From Cyanobacterium aponinum PCC 10605 (lineage in GTDB: Bacteria > Cyanobacteriota > Cyanobacteriia > Cyanobacteriales > Cyanobacteriaceae): a stretch of 64,000 nt of DNA. The notes under the pieces were generated by a model. The model was given only the letters and a program-made list of their open reading frames with translations, was not told the origin of the DNA and searched no databases. Position 1 is the first letter of the stretch. The number at the start of each line of letters is the position of its first letter. Below, in pieces: positions 10,201 through 18,148 of the stretch. The stretch covers positions 3,906,001-3,970,000 of the forward strand of contig NC_019776.1 of NCBI RefSeq assembly GCF_000317675.1, read 5' to 3'. The translations under genes were made by a program, and so were the position numbers.

Positions 10201-10455
10201 TCCTGTATTAGAGTTAATCCAACGAACATTTTCTGTACCGTTAATTTCTCTTTCTAGTACGGTAGTTACATTATCTACTGCGGTTTGTGCGTCCGCACCT
10301 ACATAGTTTGCACTTACACTAATTTGTTTTGGGGCAATTTGTGGTAATTTATCTAAGGGTAGCAATGCCATACAGATAGTACCCACTAAGATAATAATTA
10401 CAGAACAAACCGTTGTTAAAACAGGGCGCTTAATAAACGGGGTTGAGAGAGACAT
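7204..10455 (-). CDS. RND-family efflux transporter, HAE1/AcrB type
   Basis: A 1083-residue inner-membrane proton-driven exporter of the hydrophobe/amphiphile efflux RND family. It shows the FIKRPVLTTV N-terminal helix, the DQNxxA-type replacement GLVVDDGIVVVEAV in TM4 carrying the paired Asp residues of the proton relay (near 410-420), two large periplasmic loops, and the conserved GMASKNAILIVEFA in TM10 (near 970). Pumps of this class normally work with a periplasmic adaptor and a TolC-like channel. Neither is adjacent, so partners must be encoded elsewhere. The substrate cannot be read from the sequence. Confidence 0.93.
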   Translation of the reverse strand: MSLSTPFIKRPVLTTVCSVIIILVGTICMALLPLDKLPQIAPKQISVSANYVGADAQTAVDNVTTVLEREINGTENVRWINSNTGNTGQATINVSFPVEMDTNIAQVLVQNRVAQAQSSLPTVVNQNGITTEKQSPSVTLAYSFFSEKDSEGNYLYDPVFLFNYMDRYIWNEIRRIPGVGSLNALGSSTYSMRFWLDPDKLAARNLTAMDVVSAIQEQNFDIGTGGIGTRPNNSIQMFEIPLKVQGRFITPEEAANIVVQVGNDGTLIRVKDIGRTELGAQNYLTLATLDGETPAIALIVYQLPGTNAVDTANAVKAKMAELRESFPPGYKDVVVLDNTLFIDAALRDLFITLLQAIALVVLIIFIFLQDWRTTIIPSVAIPVALIGAMIALQGMGFTLNQLTLFACVLATGLVVDDGIVVVEAVSNKLAQGMRPLQASLDAMEELSGAVIATSVVLLAVFIPVSFFPGTTGIVYKQFALTIAFAIIFSTFNALSFSPTMSAVILKAPYKTKKPLGLLFDAFNIGFEATKSAYAKLIEFLTKIKTLIMIIFISGLVLTGWIYQTLPQGFIPDEDQGYCFVIISTPPGSSLNQTSKVTQQVMDEVMTFEEVEHAMGLTGFSFDGLTSNSAIFFVKLHPWDQRPGAESSVFGIVRRLNGILRQKITDGQAFAANAPPVDGLSNFSGLELYVQDRGLKGMEALIDNTQKVIAEANKQPEIGMAFTTFTFDSPIFEAEIDREKAKAQGVRIDDIMRTLQIYLGGNYVNQYVLDGRLYQVFAQADVNARKNPDDIERLYVRNATGEMVRLDNLLSIKPNTAPPIITNYNVYPAIKVNVSPAQGYSSGQVIEVMERVTAQALQPGFGFEWTSTAAEEKTAGGAAPIVFGLGFVMVFLVLAAQYESYIDPTIIMLTVPLAILGALGAIWLRATFLQGPQSIFPILDNNIYVQVGLVMLIGMASKNAILIVEFANQARDLGMSITKAAIYAAEERFRPILMTALATVFGFLPLLVASGAGSMSRWSLGTAVFGGMIISTVLSLLLVPNLYIVIKNFEKYVLLGEKEPRNPSGGNGQNTGKTQESSVGGGND

Positions 10456-10711
10456 AATTGACTGTTAAATTTCCTTTTTGAATTATGAATTGCTAAAAAT
10501 AAGGAGCGATTGATTGTATCTTTAAAATTAAGAATATTTATTATTCCACTAAGTTTATCCCAAATTTTATAATTATTATCTTTAAATATCTTTATCTAAC
10601 CAAAAAAATCATAGCTAAAATCAGCAACGCTATCATTATTAATTGTTAATTGCACTGTAGGGTAAACTTGATTAAGTTATATTAAATATCAAATTTAAGA
10701 TCAAGAATATT

Positions 10712-11872
10712 ATGAAAGCAATGATTCTGGCGGCGGGTAAAGGAACTCGTGTTCGCCCTATTACCCATACTATCCCTAAGCCTTTAATTCCCATTTTACA
10801 AAAGCCAGTAATGGAGTTTTTAGTGGAGTTGCTCCGTCAACATGGTTTTAAACAAATAATGGTGAATGTTAGTCATCTAGCCGAAGAAATCGAAAACTAT
10901 TTTCGAGATGGCCAACGTTTTGGAGTGGAAATTGGTTATTCTTTTGAAGGACGTATCATTGATGGAGAATTGGTGGGAGAGGCTCTAGGCTCTGCTGGTG
11001 GTTTGAAAAAGATTCAAGAGTTTAACCCTTTTTTTGATGATACTTTTGTTGTTTTGTGTGGTGATGCCTTAATTGATTTAGATTTAACTGAAGTTGTGAG
11101 ACAACATAAAGCCAAGGGAGCGATCGCAACAGTGGTAACAAAAAGTGTTCCCAAAGACGCAGTATCAAGCTATGGTGTGGTAGTAAGCGATGAAAATGGT
11201 AAAATTCTCACTTTCCAAGAAAAACCTTCTGTAGAGGATGCTTTGAGCACAGAAATCAATACAGGGATTTATGTTTTTGAACCGGAAGTAATTAACTATA
11301 TTCCCCCTAATCAAGAATATGATATTGGTAGTGAGTTATTTCCTAAATTAGTACAATTAAATCTACCTTTTTATGCGGTTAATATGGATTTTGAGTGGGT
11401 GGACATTGGAAAAGTACCTGATTATTGGGAGGCTATTAGGGCGGTGTTAAGGGGAGATGTGAAAAATGTACAGATACCGGGAAAAGAGGTAAGGCCGGGG
11501 GTTTATACGGGTTTAAATGTGTCAGTTAATTGGGATAAAGTTGATATAACTGGTCCTGTTTATATTGGTGCAATGACTCACATTGAAGATGGTGCGAAAA
11601 TAGTTGGTCCTTCGATGATTGGCCCTAATTGTTGGATCTGTGAGGGGGCAACGGTGGATAATAGTGTTATTTTTGAATATTCTCGTCTTGGTTCGGGGGT
11701 TTATTTACAAGATAAATTAGTATTTGGTAGGTATTGTGTGGACAAAACTGGTACTGCTATTGATGTTCAAGCGGCTGCAATTGACTGGTTAATTACAGAT
11801 ACACGTCAAGAAACAGTTAGTCATCATAATAAGGGACAGGTTATTTCTAATTTTGTTACAAATCAATCTTAA
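10712..11872 (+). CDS. NDP-sugar pyrophosphorylase (mannose-1-phosphate guanylyltransferase-like)
   Basis: A 386-residue nucleotidyltransferase with an N-terminal Rossmann-like domain (about 1-235) and a C-terminal left-handed beta-helix with hexapeptide-like repeats (about 260-360). The nucleotide-binding signature MILAAGKGTRVRP is at 4-16, followed by IPKPLIPI at 21-28; the catalytic Asp is in LCGDALIDLDL near 115. It activates a sugar phosphate with an NTP for polysaccharide or glycan synthesis. The mannose-1-phosphate/GTP preference is inferred from resemblance to cyanobacterial GMPPs of this length. The fused phosphomannomutase domain found in the long cyanobacterial paralogue is absent. 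Confidence 0.82.
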   Translation: MKAMILAAGKGTRVRPITHTIPKPLIPILQKPVMEFLVELLRQHGFKQIMVNVSHLAEEIENYFRDGQRFGVEIGYSFEGRIIDGELVGEALGSAGGLKKIQEFNPFFDDTFVVLCGDALIDLDLTEVVRQHKAKGAIATVVTKSVPKDAVSSYGVVVSDENGKILTFQEKPSVEDALSTEINTGIYVFEPEVINYIPPNQEYDIGSELFPKLVQLNLPFYAVNMDFEWVDIGKVPDYWEAIRAVLRGDVKNVQIPGKEVRPGVYTGLNVSVNWDKVDITGPVYIGAMTHIEDGAKIVGPSMIGPNCWICEGATVDNSVIFEYSRLGSGVYLQDKLVFGRYCVDKTGTAIDVQAAAIDWLITDTRQETVSHHNKGQVISNFVTNQS

Positions 11873-11897
11873 GAAACCACCTGAGTTAAATATAAAA

Positions 11898-12085
11898 GGC
11901 TCTCTTACTGCTCGTCGTGTAAATTATTAGTTAGGGTAGGCAAGAGGCAAGAGGCAAGAGGAAATAGGGGATTATTAAATAATAATTTATAAACTATTAG
12001 TTTTTATTTTACTATAAACACTATTCGATAAAGGTTATAGAAGTCCTGTTCCTCTTAATTTGTCATAACCACACTCTGAAGAGCC
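11898..12085 (+). mobile_element. 188-bp MITE-like element, copy A
   Basis: A non-coding element beginning GGCTCTCTTACTGCTCGTCG and ending ACTCTGAAGAGCC, so its ends form a short inverted repeat (GGCTCT/AGAGCC). The same interior recurs at 19785-19935 and, inverted, at 24260-24433. Left-end fragments occur at about 16797, 19510, 27530, 30866, 36440 and 59052. The interior is AT-rich with no ORF. Target-site duplications are not obvious. The mobile nature is inferred from multiple copies at unrelated sites. Confidence 0.65.
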
Positions 12086-12420
12086 ACTTTGACAACTCCC
12101 ACCGTTACACCGCAAGGTTAACGGGGGATTCTTGGGAACCGATACTGCCTCCACCAACAAGAATTGATTTTGGTCTTACACATTCATGCTAGTCCGACAC
12201 AAATATCGCTACTTATGCCACTTAACGGAGCTACTCCCCAAGCGTGAATTTCGATGTGCCCCACCGTATTTAATTGCTGTAACGCTCTGACTGTGTGGAC
12301 TCTACCATTGACAGCTAGAGATTTAGGGATTACGGAGTGTCTCTTGTTTCCTGCGTTCCCAAAGTCAACGACTTAATTTTGATTATATCATAACGTTGGC
12401 TCTACTCAAACTCGTTATTT
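12086..12420 (-). pseudogene. Decayed IS200/IS605 TnpB (OrfB) transposase remnant
   Basis: Reading the minus strand from about 12375, an open stretch of about 60 codons contains QQLNTVGHIEIHAWG, which resembles the conserved tail of IS605-family OrfB/TnpB proteins, and then hits a TGA. Sequence further downstream stays protein-like only if the frame is shifted. The zinc finger and catalytic parts are missing, so this is a fragment of a dead element. It abuts the 188-bp element. The family call rests on a short tail motif and is moderate. Confidence 0.5.
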
Positions 12421-12476
12421 AATGGGAGTCTTACGTCAACAAGATAATTTTTGGTTTTAAGGAGAAATACGGGGGA

Positions 12477-13259
12477 TTAATCAAAAATCCCTTTCAAAGC
12501 CTTATAGGCTGGATGATTGTGATCATAGTCAATCACTTTTTCTCCGTTTATTATCTTATGAAAAGGAATTATTTCTATCACACTGTTACTATAGGCTATA
12601 GCTTCTAAGTCATTGATAAAATCTGGAGTCCACTGGTTAATTTCAATGGGGAATTGTGCTTTGTCAATAATAGTTTGTCTAGCAATTCCGGGCAAAATAC
12701 CTTGAGCTAAATTAGGGGTAAACCAAATACCCTGTTTATATCCCCACAAATTACCGGTGCTGGTTTCTAGCCAATTGTGTTCAATATTTGTCAAAATTGC
12801 TTCTTGATAACCCTGTTTTTGTGCCTGTTGTAACGCCAACCACGGAGCAAGATAATTACCTGTTTTATGTTCAGGAATGGAGCGTTGTATTGAAGGATTT
12901 AAACATACTAATCCTTTTATTCCTTCTTGTTGCTTTTGAAATAAATTTGTTGGTAATTGTCGCCCAATGATTAACTCTCTACCATCAGGAAAAACAGTAA
13001 TTCTAATCACAGGAAAATATATCAGTAATTGCTCAACTTCTTGTTTTATTAATTGCCAATCAGGAAAAGTCCAGTTTAATTCTTCTATACTCTTTAAGAG
13101 GCGATCGCAGTGTTTTTGCCAATTAGTGAGAGGATGATTTAATGATTGTTTATAGACTCTCATGGTAGTAAAAACTGTTGCTCCATAAAGCCATGTAGAA
13201 TCATTTATATTAAGAGAAATACTATTACCTTCGTAAAATTGACCTTCATAATAAAACAT
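12477..13259 (-). CDS. Aminotransferase class IV (probable 4-amino-4-deoxychorismate lyase)
   Basis: A 260-residue PLP enzyme of fold type IV. MFYYEGQFYEG and STWLYGATVFTTMRVY at the N-terminus, HCDRLLKS near 50, HKTGNYLAPWLALQQA with the likely PLP lysine near 136, NIEHNWLETSTGNLWG near 158-173, and GILPGIARQTII near 188-199 follow the PabC/IlvE pattern. The short length and the single-gene context favour PabC, which releases pyruvate from aminodeoxychorismate to make p-aminobenzoate for folate. Branched-chain or D-amino-acid aminotransferase cannot be excluded by sequence alone. Confidence 0.75.
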   Translation of the reverse strand: MFYYEGQFYEGNSISLNINDSTWLYGATVFTTMRVYKQSLNHPLTNWQKHCDRLLKSIEELNWTFPDWQLIKQEVEQLLIYFPVIRITVFPDGRELIIGRQLPTNLFQKQQEGIKGLVCLNPSIQRSIPEHKTGNYLAPWLALQQAQKQGYQEAILTNIEHNWLETSTGNLWGYKQGIWFTPNLAQGILPGIARQTIIDKAQFPIEINQWTPDFINDLEAIAYSNSVIEIIPFHKIINGEKVIDYDHNHPAYKALKGIFD

Positions 13260-13291
13260 AAATCGATATTTTTATAAATTAACTATTGATA

Positions 13292-13492
13292 CTATTTGTA
13301 CAGGTTTTCTTTCATAGAATAAGCAACACCGATGGAAACAAGACGAGAAAGACGCTCACCATTTTCCCACTGATTACTAATTTGAAAACTTTGATAAAAT
13401 TCAGCAATTAAAGAAGAGGAAAAACCAACGATAATATAAGCTATTATACAGTTACGCCAAAAGACAGAAGAAAGGGTAATTTGTTTTAACAT
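13292..13492 (-). CDS. Small putative membrane protein
   Basis: A 66-residue ORF starting MLKQITLSSVFW with one hydrophobic helix (about 14-30, IIAYIIVGFSSSLIAEF) and a polar C-terminal half. It lies 32 bp upstream of the aminotransferase gene on the same strand and could be co-transcribed. I do not recognise the family. Codon use looks like that of its neighbours, and the helix plus proximity support a real gene. Confidence 0.45.
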   Translation of the reverse strand: MLKQITLSSVFWRNCIIAYIIVGFSSSLIAEFYQSFQISNQWENGERLSRLVSIGVAYSMKENLYK

Positions 13493-13924
13493 AATGGAGA
13501 ATCATTGAGAATATGATAATGTATTTGTTATTATTTTTGACTTTAATAATAAATAAAAAGTTTCCATCGATCTAAAATTTAATTAATTTTCCGTCAATAC
13601 ATAAGATCTCACGCCAGTATATTAATATTCAAAAATAAATCTTTCAAATCAATTTTAATAAGTTTTTTGTCAATTATTATTGTTATTTTCTATTAAATAT
13701 CTTCATTACTCCATTTTTTTGCCAGACGCAAGATCCAATCTGAGTCAACAGAGCAAATTAGACTTAATCAGTTCATAAGTTTTAGTATTTTAAGAACTCC
13801 TTTGCTCCCTGTCCCTTGCCTTTTTTATCTTAATGTTACTGTTTATTAATCAGAAGATTCCTATGCAAGCAAAAAAACTTAAGATGATCAATAGAGATTA
13901 ATTGTTATATTTCTGAATTAAACT
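13493..13924. other. 432-bp AT-rich intergenic region
   Basis: Separates divergent genes. I see no RNA gene, no conserved repeat and no strong terminator. It probably holds the promoters for the small membrane protein on one side and the ABM-like gene on the other. Confidence 0.5.
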
Positions 13925-14245
13925 ATGCAAGAATTTAGTGACTTTTTACGTCATAAATGTGCCTACGTGGCAACAGCAACCTTTAAACCGGGTAAATTTC
14001 CCGAAGCCCAGAAACTTTTTGAAGAGGCGATCGCATCTTATTCTCAAGGATTTAAAGGGGCGTACCTATTCCAAAAACCAAACACAGAGGAGGGAATAGC
14101 CTTTATTATTTGGGAAAAAATAGAAGATATGGAAGAAAACAAAAACGAAGTCCATAACCAAATTATGAAACAAATGAAGCATTTATTTGCCACTCCTCCT
14201 CAAACCAACTTTTATGATGTTTTAACAGAATTTTCTCCTTCATAA
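13925..14245 (+). CDS. Small dimeric alpha/beta-barrel (ABM-like) protein
   Basis: A 106-residue protein. The pattern YVATATFKPGKFPEAQKLFEEAIASY, then GAYLFQKPNTEEGIAFIIWEKIEDMEENKN, is typical of the ferredoxin-like fold of antibiotic-biosynthesis-monooxygenase and stress-responsive barrel proteins: strand, helix, two strands, helix. Such proteins act as small oxygenases or as non-catalytic dimers. No catalytic residues can be picked out. It sits about 130 bp upstream of psaD on the same strand, with room for a separate psaD promoter. Confidence 0.6.
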   Translation: MQEFSDFLRHKCAYVATATFKPGKFPEAQKLFEEAIASYSQGFKGAYLFQKPNTEEGIAFIIWEKIEDMEENKNEVHNQIMKQMKHLFATPPQTNFYDVLTEFSPS

Positions 14246-14371
14246 GAATTTACACTTGAAGGGTTAAAGAAATAAACTGTTACAGTTCATAACAAAGATG
14301 CACAATAATAGGGATCTCAGTGGTAGCATTGCCTAGATAGTAAATATAATTTGTACAAAAGCAATATCTCT

Positions 14372-14806
14372 ATGAGCGAAACAATTCAACTTACAGGAAC
14401 AATGCCTAAATTTGGCGGTAGCACCGGCGGTTTACTTTCTGCGGCTGACAGAGAAGAAAAATATGCCATCACTTGGACTAGCAAAACAGAGCAAGTTTTT
14501 GAAATGCCTACCGGCGGAGCGGCAATTATGAATGAGGGTGAAAATTTATTATATTTTGCCCGTAAAGAACAGTGTTTAGCATTAGGTACTCAATTACGCA
14601 CTAAATTCAAGCCCAAAATTGAAGACTATAAAATTTACCGTATTTACCCCACTGGTGAAACTCAATATCTTCATCCTGCTGACGGCGTTTTCCCTGAAAA
14701 AGTGAATGAAGGCAGAGAGTTTCATGGCAAAAAAGACAGAAATATCGGCAAAAATCCTGAACCTGTTACTCTCAAATTCTCTGGTAAAACACCTTACGAC
14801 GTATAG
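14372..14806 (+). CDS. psaD: Photosystem I reaction center subunit II
   Basis: Stromal/cytoplasmic subunit of photosystem I that forms the ferredoxin docking site and stabilises PsaC; 144 residues, as in other cyanobacteria. [14 protein letters not shown] (about 8-21), [44 protein letters not shown] (about 44-77) and the basic [34 protein letters not shown] region are highly conserved. The ATG at 14372 is preferred to an upstream in-frame TTG because PsaD begins MSET. The strong conservation makes this one of the safest calls here. Confidence 0.98.
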   Translation: MSETIQLTGTMPKFGGSTGGLLSAADREEKYAITWTSKTEQVFEMPTGGAAIMNEGENLLYFARKEQCLALGTQLRTKFKPKIEDYKIYRIYPTGETQYLHPADGVFPEKVNEGREFHGKKDRNIGKNPEPVTLKFSGKTPYDV

Positions 14807-14854
14807 TTTGAATTGTTAATCCCAGACTTAGGGGGATGGTAAGTAAAAGAAAAA

Positions 14855-14899
14855 GGAATTTTAATCCGCACATCTTTTACAATTCCATCTCCTTTTTTT
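14855..14899 (+). terminator. Probable rho-independent terminator after psaD
   Basis: An inverted pair GGAATT (14855-14860) and AATTCC (14881-14886), extended by A/T pairs, is followed by a run of seven T at 14893-14899. It lies about 50 bp after the psaD stop codon. The stem is short and the loop large, so the call is moderate. Confidence 0.4.
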
Positions 14900-15070
14900 A
14901 TGATTAACTATTTATTTAAACTTCTTGCAGAAGTCACCTGATTTCTATATAAAATGTTCGATTAAGGTAGGGAAAAGGGGAACAGGGAAAAGTGACAAGA
15001 ATTTATAGAGAACATTCTTTACTACATAATCTTTGTTCTTATAACTTTGCTTCTTTCTTTGGCTGACTAA

Positions 15071-16555
15071 TCATAACTTCAGAGGAGTTAAATCTAAATG
15101 CTCATCAATTAAATCTGCAAGAGAATCAAGAATTTTTTCCCTTTGTTGGCGATAATTAGCAATTCCAGTGGGTAAAGATGGCAAACCTCGCTTAAGTCGT
15201 AAAGTGTTTAACCATGCTCGTCTCCATGCACCATTGTCAAAAATTCCATGTAGATAACAACCCCATACAGACTGATTATCATTAACTAAACCAAGGGTTG
15301 GATCATCAAAAAGATTGTTATAACCAATTTTTCTTTGTCTGCTCAAAGCAGGTATTACTTCTGTATAACCTTGATGAATTTCATAGCCATCCACAGGTAA
15401 TCCTTTTTGAGGATAGTTAGCCGTGACTTCCCTTTGACGAGTAATTTTTTCTACTTTTAATGTGGTTTGAATGGGTAATAAATCCAGTCCCTGACAAGAT
15501 TCATTTAAGTTTTCTAAGTGATCTGGATCTAAGACTTGATGTCCTAACATTTGGAAGCCTCCACAAATACCAAATACTGTTCCTCCCGATTCCACATACT
15601 CTTGAATTTGAGCTTTCATTCCTGTGTTTTCTAAAACTATTAAATCGGGAATTGTGGTTTTTGTACCGGGTATAATTACAGCATCAGGATAACCAAGAGG
15701 TTGATCTGGTTCAATATATTCGATTAAAATGCTCTCTTCTGCTTCAAGGGGGTCAAAGTCTGTGAAATTAGAGATGCGAGGTAGCTTGATAACGGCTATT
15801 TTTAGTTGATAATTAATTTTACGGCTAGGGCGTTCTATTAATCCTAAAGAATCTTCTGCCGGTAAGTGAGAGTCAAACCAAGGAATAACACCTAAAACTG
15901 GTATTTTGGTATATTCTTCTAGCCATTTTAACCCCGGATCTAAGATGGATTTATCCCCTCTAAATTTATTAATAACAATACCTTTAACTAGCGATCGCTC
16001 TTCTGGTTCTAATAATTCTAATGTACCAACAATATGAGCAAAAACCCCACCCTTTTCAATATCTGCAATTAAAATAGTATCTGCTTTAAGATGCTTGGCA
16101 ATACGCATATTAGTTAAATCTCTATGTTTAAGATTTACTTCTACTGGACTACCAGCTCCTTCACAAATGATTAAATCAAATTCTCGGCTTAGGATGTCTA
16201 AACTTTCGATTATCGCTTGCCAACCTTTTTCAAAATAGTTTTCATAATATTCTTTAGCGTTGGTAACTCCGACAGATTCACCTTTGATAATAACCTGAGA
16301 AGTCATATTACCTTGAGGTTTTAAGAGAATCGGATTCATCTCCACCCTTGGTATTGTTTTCGCCGCCCATGCTTGTAAGGCTTGAGCGTAGCCAATTTCC
16401 CCTGTGGTAGCGGTAACATAGGCATTTAAAGCCATATTCTGACCCTTAAAGGGAGTAACTAACCATCCTTTACGCAACATTAAGCGACATAGGGCGGTTA
16501 CTAAAGATGATTTACCCGTGTGAGATGCGGTTCCCACTACCATTATTGCTTTCAT
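15071..16555 (-). CDS. cobQ: Cobyric acid synthase
   Basis: Glutamine-dependent amidase that adds four amide groups (b, d, e, g) to adenosylcobyrinic acid a,c-diamide in cobalamin synthesis; 494 residues. The N-terminal ATP-binding dethiobiotin-synthetase-like domain carries GTASHTGKSSLVTALCR (near 8-24), with FKGQNMALNAYVT at 37-49 and ICEGAGSPVEVNL near 130. The C-terminal class I amidotransferase-like domain has the nucleophile in GGTVFGICGGFQMLGHQV (near 328-345) and a His in GCYLHGIFDNG near 440. A directly repeated 33-bp unit lies 24 bp upstream of the start. Confidence 0.95.
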   Translation of the reverse strand: MKAIMVVGTASHTGKSSLVTALCRLMLRKGWLVTPFKGQNMALNAYVTATTGEIGYAQALQAWAAKTIPRVEMNPILLKPQGNMTSQVIIKGESVGVTNAKEYYENYFEKGWQAIIESLDILSREFDLIICEGAGSPVEVNLKHRDLTNMRIAKHLKADTILIADIEKGGVFAHIVGTLELLEPEERSLVKGIVINKFRGDKSILDPGLKWLEEYTKIPVLGVIPWFDSHLPAEDSLGLIERPSRKINYQLKIAVIKLPRISNFTDFDPLEAEESILIEYIEPDQPLGYPDAVIIPGTKTTIPDLIVLENTGMKAQIQEYVESGGTVFGICGGFQMLGHQVLDPDHLENLNESCQGLDLLPIQTTLKVEKITRQREVTANYPQKGLPVDGYEIHQGYTEVIPALSRQRKIGYNNLFDDPTLGLVNDNQSVWGCYLHGIFDNGAWRRAWLNTLRLKRGLPSLPTGIANYRQQREKILDSLADLIDEHLDLTPLKL

Positions 16556-16579
16556 CGGATTATTCTATTTAGTTGGATG

Positions 16580-16645
16580 TTAGACTGTATTAATACTTAG
16601 AAGGAATTGAAATAAGACTAACTTAATACCTATAAGGGATTGAAA
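16580..16645. repeat. Two abutting 33-bp degenerate direct repeats upstream of cobQ
   Basis: On the minus strand the units 16645-16613 and 16612-16580 both begin TTTCAAT and share CCTT, TA, GTATTAA and AGTCT at matching positions, about three quarters identical. The period is 33 bp, with no spacer. They lie 24-90 bp upstream of the cobQ start. A tandem operator is possible, and a CRISPR array is not supported. Confidence 0.6.
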
Positions 16646-17029
16646 ATGATTCTCTATTCCTTTTCCTCTTAAGTATCGTGAAAAAGTCTGAAAAAATCAA
16701 TAGAATTCTCGAAACATTAGGGTAGTAGAGGGCGGTTAAGTATGAAGGATGAAGATAAAATTAATTCTTAACTCTTAAATTATAATTGGTAATTACGGCT
16801 CTCTTACTTTGGATATGATGAATTATTCCTAAAAAAGGTGTCAGGTTTCAGGTAGCAGGTTTTAGATTGGATTAAAATTGTTAATCTATAGCAATTCTCA
16901 TTATGATGAGGCATCTCACATGATGGGGAATAGGCACTCTTGCAATGATGTTAAAAAAACTGTACCTCACATTTTTGAAAAACGCTATATAACAATTGCA
17001 TTTTTTCTTCGATCTTAATGATTGAAACG
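16646..17029. repeat. Repeat-filled intergenic region
   Basis: Contains a GGCTCTCTTACTTT left-end fragment of the MITE-like family (about 16797), CAGGTNN heptamers (about 16838-16862), and a stretch GGGGAATAGGCACTCTTGCAATG (split here at about 16924-16946) shared in part with the repeat at 25665-25745. No ORF is credible. Confidence 0.55.
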
Positions 17030-17785
17030 TTATTTTTTCCCTTCTGGGAAACGATCAATTTCCACTGTGCCATAAAAGACGAATTCTTTATCTTTTACTC
17101 TAGCTCGATCGACTCTTAACCTACTGCCATCAAGTTTAAATTTGTCTAAATCAAGTAAGTTATTAACATGATCTAATATAGCTTGGCTTAATTGAATTGA
17201 GTTTTCTTCCCCTTCAAATTTAGGATTAATGAACTGGATTTTGGTTCTACTTTCAGTATGTAATTCTGTTTGCATATTAATGGGAATATACTCAGTATTA
17301 TCCCCTACTTTAATTTCTGATTGAATATTAATGGATTTGTCTGGATTAACGGTTATTTGGGTATTTTGAAAATGAAGGGATTGCCCTTGATATTGTAGTC
17401 TTTGCAGTTTTTCGATAATAAAAGGAGTATTAAAGGAGCGAGTTAAATCCTCTTCTGTTAAGACGATTCTCATGGTGGCTTGAGTTGGTTGTCTCAATTT
17501 GACCTTACCGCTAAAAATAGCACTAAAGTCGATGGAAATAGCTTGTAAGTACAACTCCATTGCTTCTAAACGCAATCCGTTATACATCACCATTCCTTTG
17601 CCGACGAAATCAAAACCATCAATACTTCCTTGTAATATTTTAGCGATAGGTTCAGCTCTCACATTGGCTTCTAGTTTGCCTGTTTTTTTAAATAAGGCTG
17701 CGATCGCTGTTGTAACTACTTTACTGACGATTTGATCGCCACTTTGTCCTGGAAAAGGTAAACTACCAAACACGATTGCTGACAT
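17030..17785 (-). CDS. DUF2993 domain protein
   Basis: A 251-residue protein matching the pattern of the cyanobacterial DUF2993 family: an N-terminal SLPFPGQSGDQIVSKVVTTAIAALFKKTGKLEANVRAEPIAKILQGSIDGFDFVGKGMVMYNGLRLEAMEL region (shown only as the family landmark, residues about 8-77), followed by alternating polar/nonpolar beta strands. The fold is expected to be a lipid-binding-like beta/alpha structure, but function is unknown. No transmembrane helix or signal peptide is clear. It is monocistronic between repeat-rich gaps. Confidence 0.7.
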   Translation of the reverse strand: MSAIVFGSLPFPGQSGDQIVSKVVTTAIAALFKKTGKLEANVRAEPIAKILQGSIDGFDFVGKGMVMYNGLRLEAMELYLQAISIDFSAIFSGKVKLRQPTQATMRIVLTEEDLTRSFNTPFIIEKLQRLQYQGQSLHFQNTQITVNPDKSINIQSEIKVGDNTEYIPINMQTELHTESRTKIQFINPKFEGEENSIQLSQAILDHVNNLLDLDKFKLDGSRLRVDRARVKDKEFVFYGTVEIDRFPEGKK

Positions 17786-18029
17786 TGTTTTATTTATCTT
17801 TACAGTAACCTATCTTAACATTAAGAAATATTAAAATCTGTTAATTAATATTAACTTATCTTCAGGGCAATCATTGAAAGTAATTAGTAATGGGTCTTAT
17901 AAGCTAAGTTGATGATAGAGTAAAAGTAAGGGGATGAGGGGAGAGGGAGATTAGTTCGGGGTTAGGAGTTAGGAAAGAGGTTTCAGATTTCAGGTTTAGG
18001 GGAGTAATGAGTAACGAGTAATTATCAAC
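17786..18029. repeat. Intergenic repeats upstream of the tandem heptamer tract
   Basis: AT-rich DNA with scattered CAGGTNN heptamers near 17980-18000 and ATGAGTAACGAGTAATTATCAAC, a unit also present in inverted form at about 27625-27655 and 61710-61745. No coding potential. Confidence 0.5.
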
Positions 18030-18113
18030 TATTCACTATTCACTATTCACTATTCACTATTCACTATTCACTATTCACTATTCACTATTCACTATTCACT
18101 ATTCACTATTTAC
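18030..18113. repeat. Tandem heptamer array (TATTCAC)x11
   Basis: Eleven perfect TATTCAC units run from 18030 to 18106, followed by one variant TATTTAC. It is the longest perfect tandem array in the window. GTGAATA, the reverse complement, is the unit at 6074-6100, 27603-27620 and 61694-61707. The array lies 35 bp beyond the stop codon of the thioredoxin-like gene. Confidence 0.95.
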
Positions 18114-18148
18114 CTTTGCTCATTGCTCTTTTTATATTAACTTGTCAA

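Noticed and set aside
16580-16655. CRISPR-like motif TTTCAATCCCTTATAGG upstream of cobQ
   Set aside because: Only two diverged units that abut directly, with no spacer of normal size, and no cas genes in the window.
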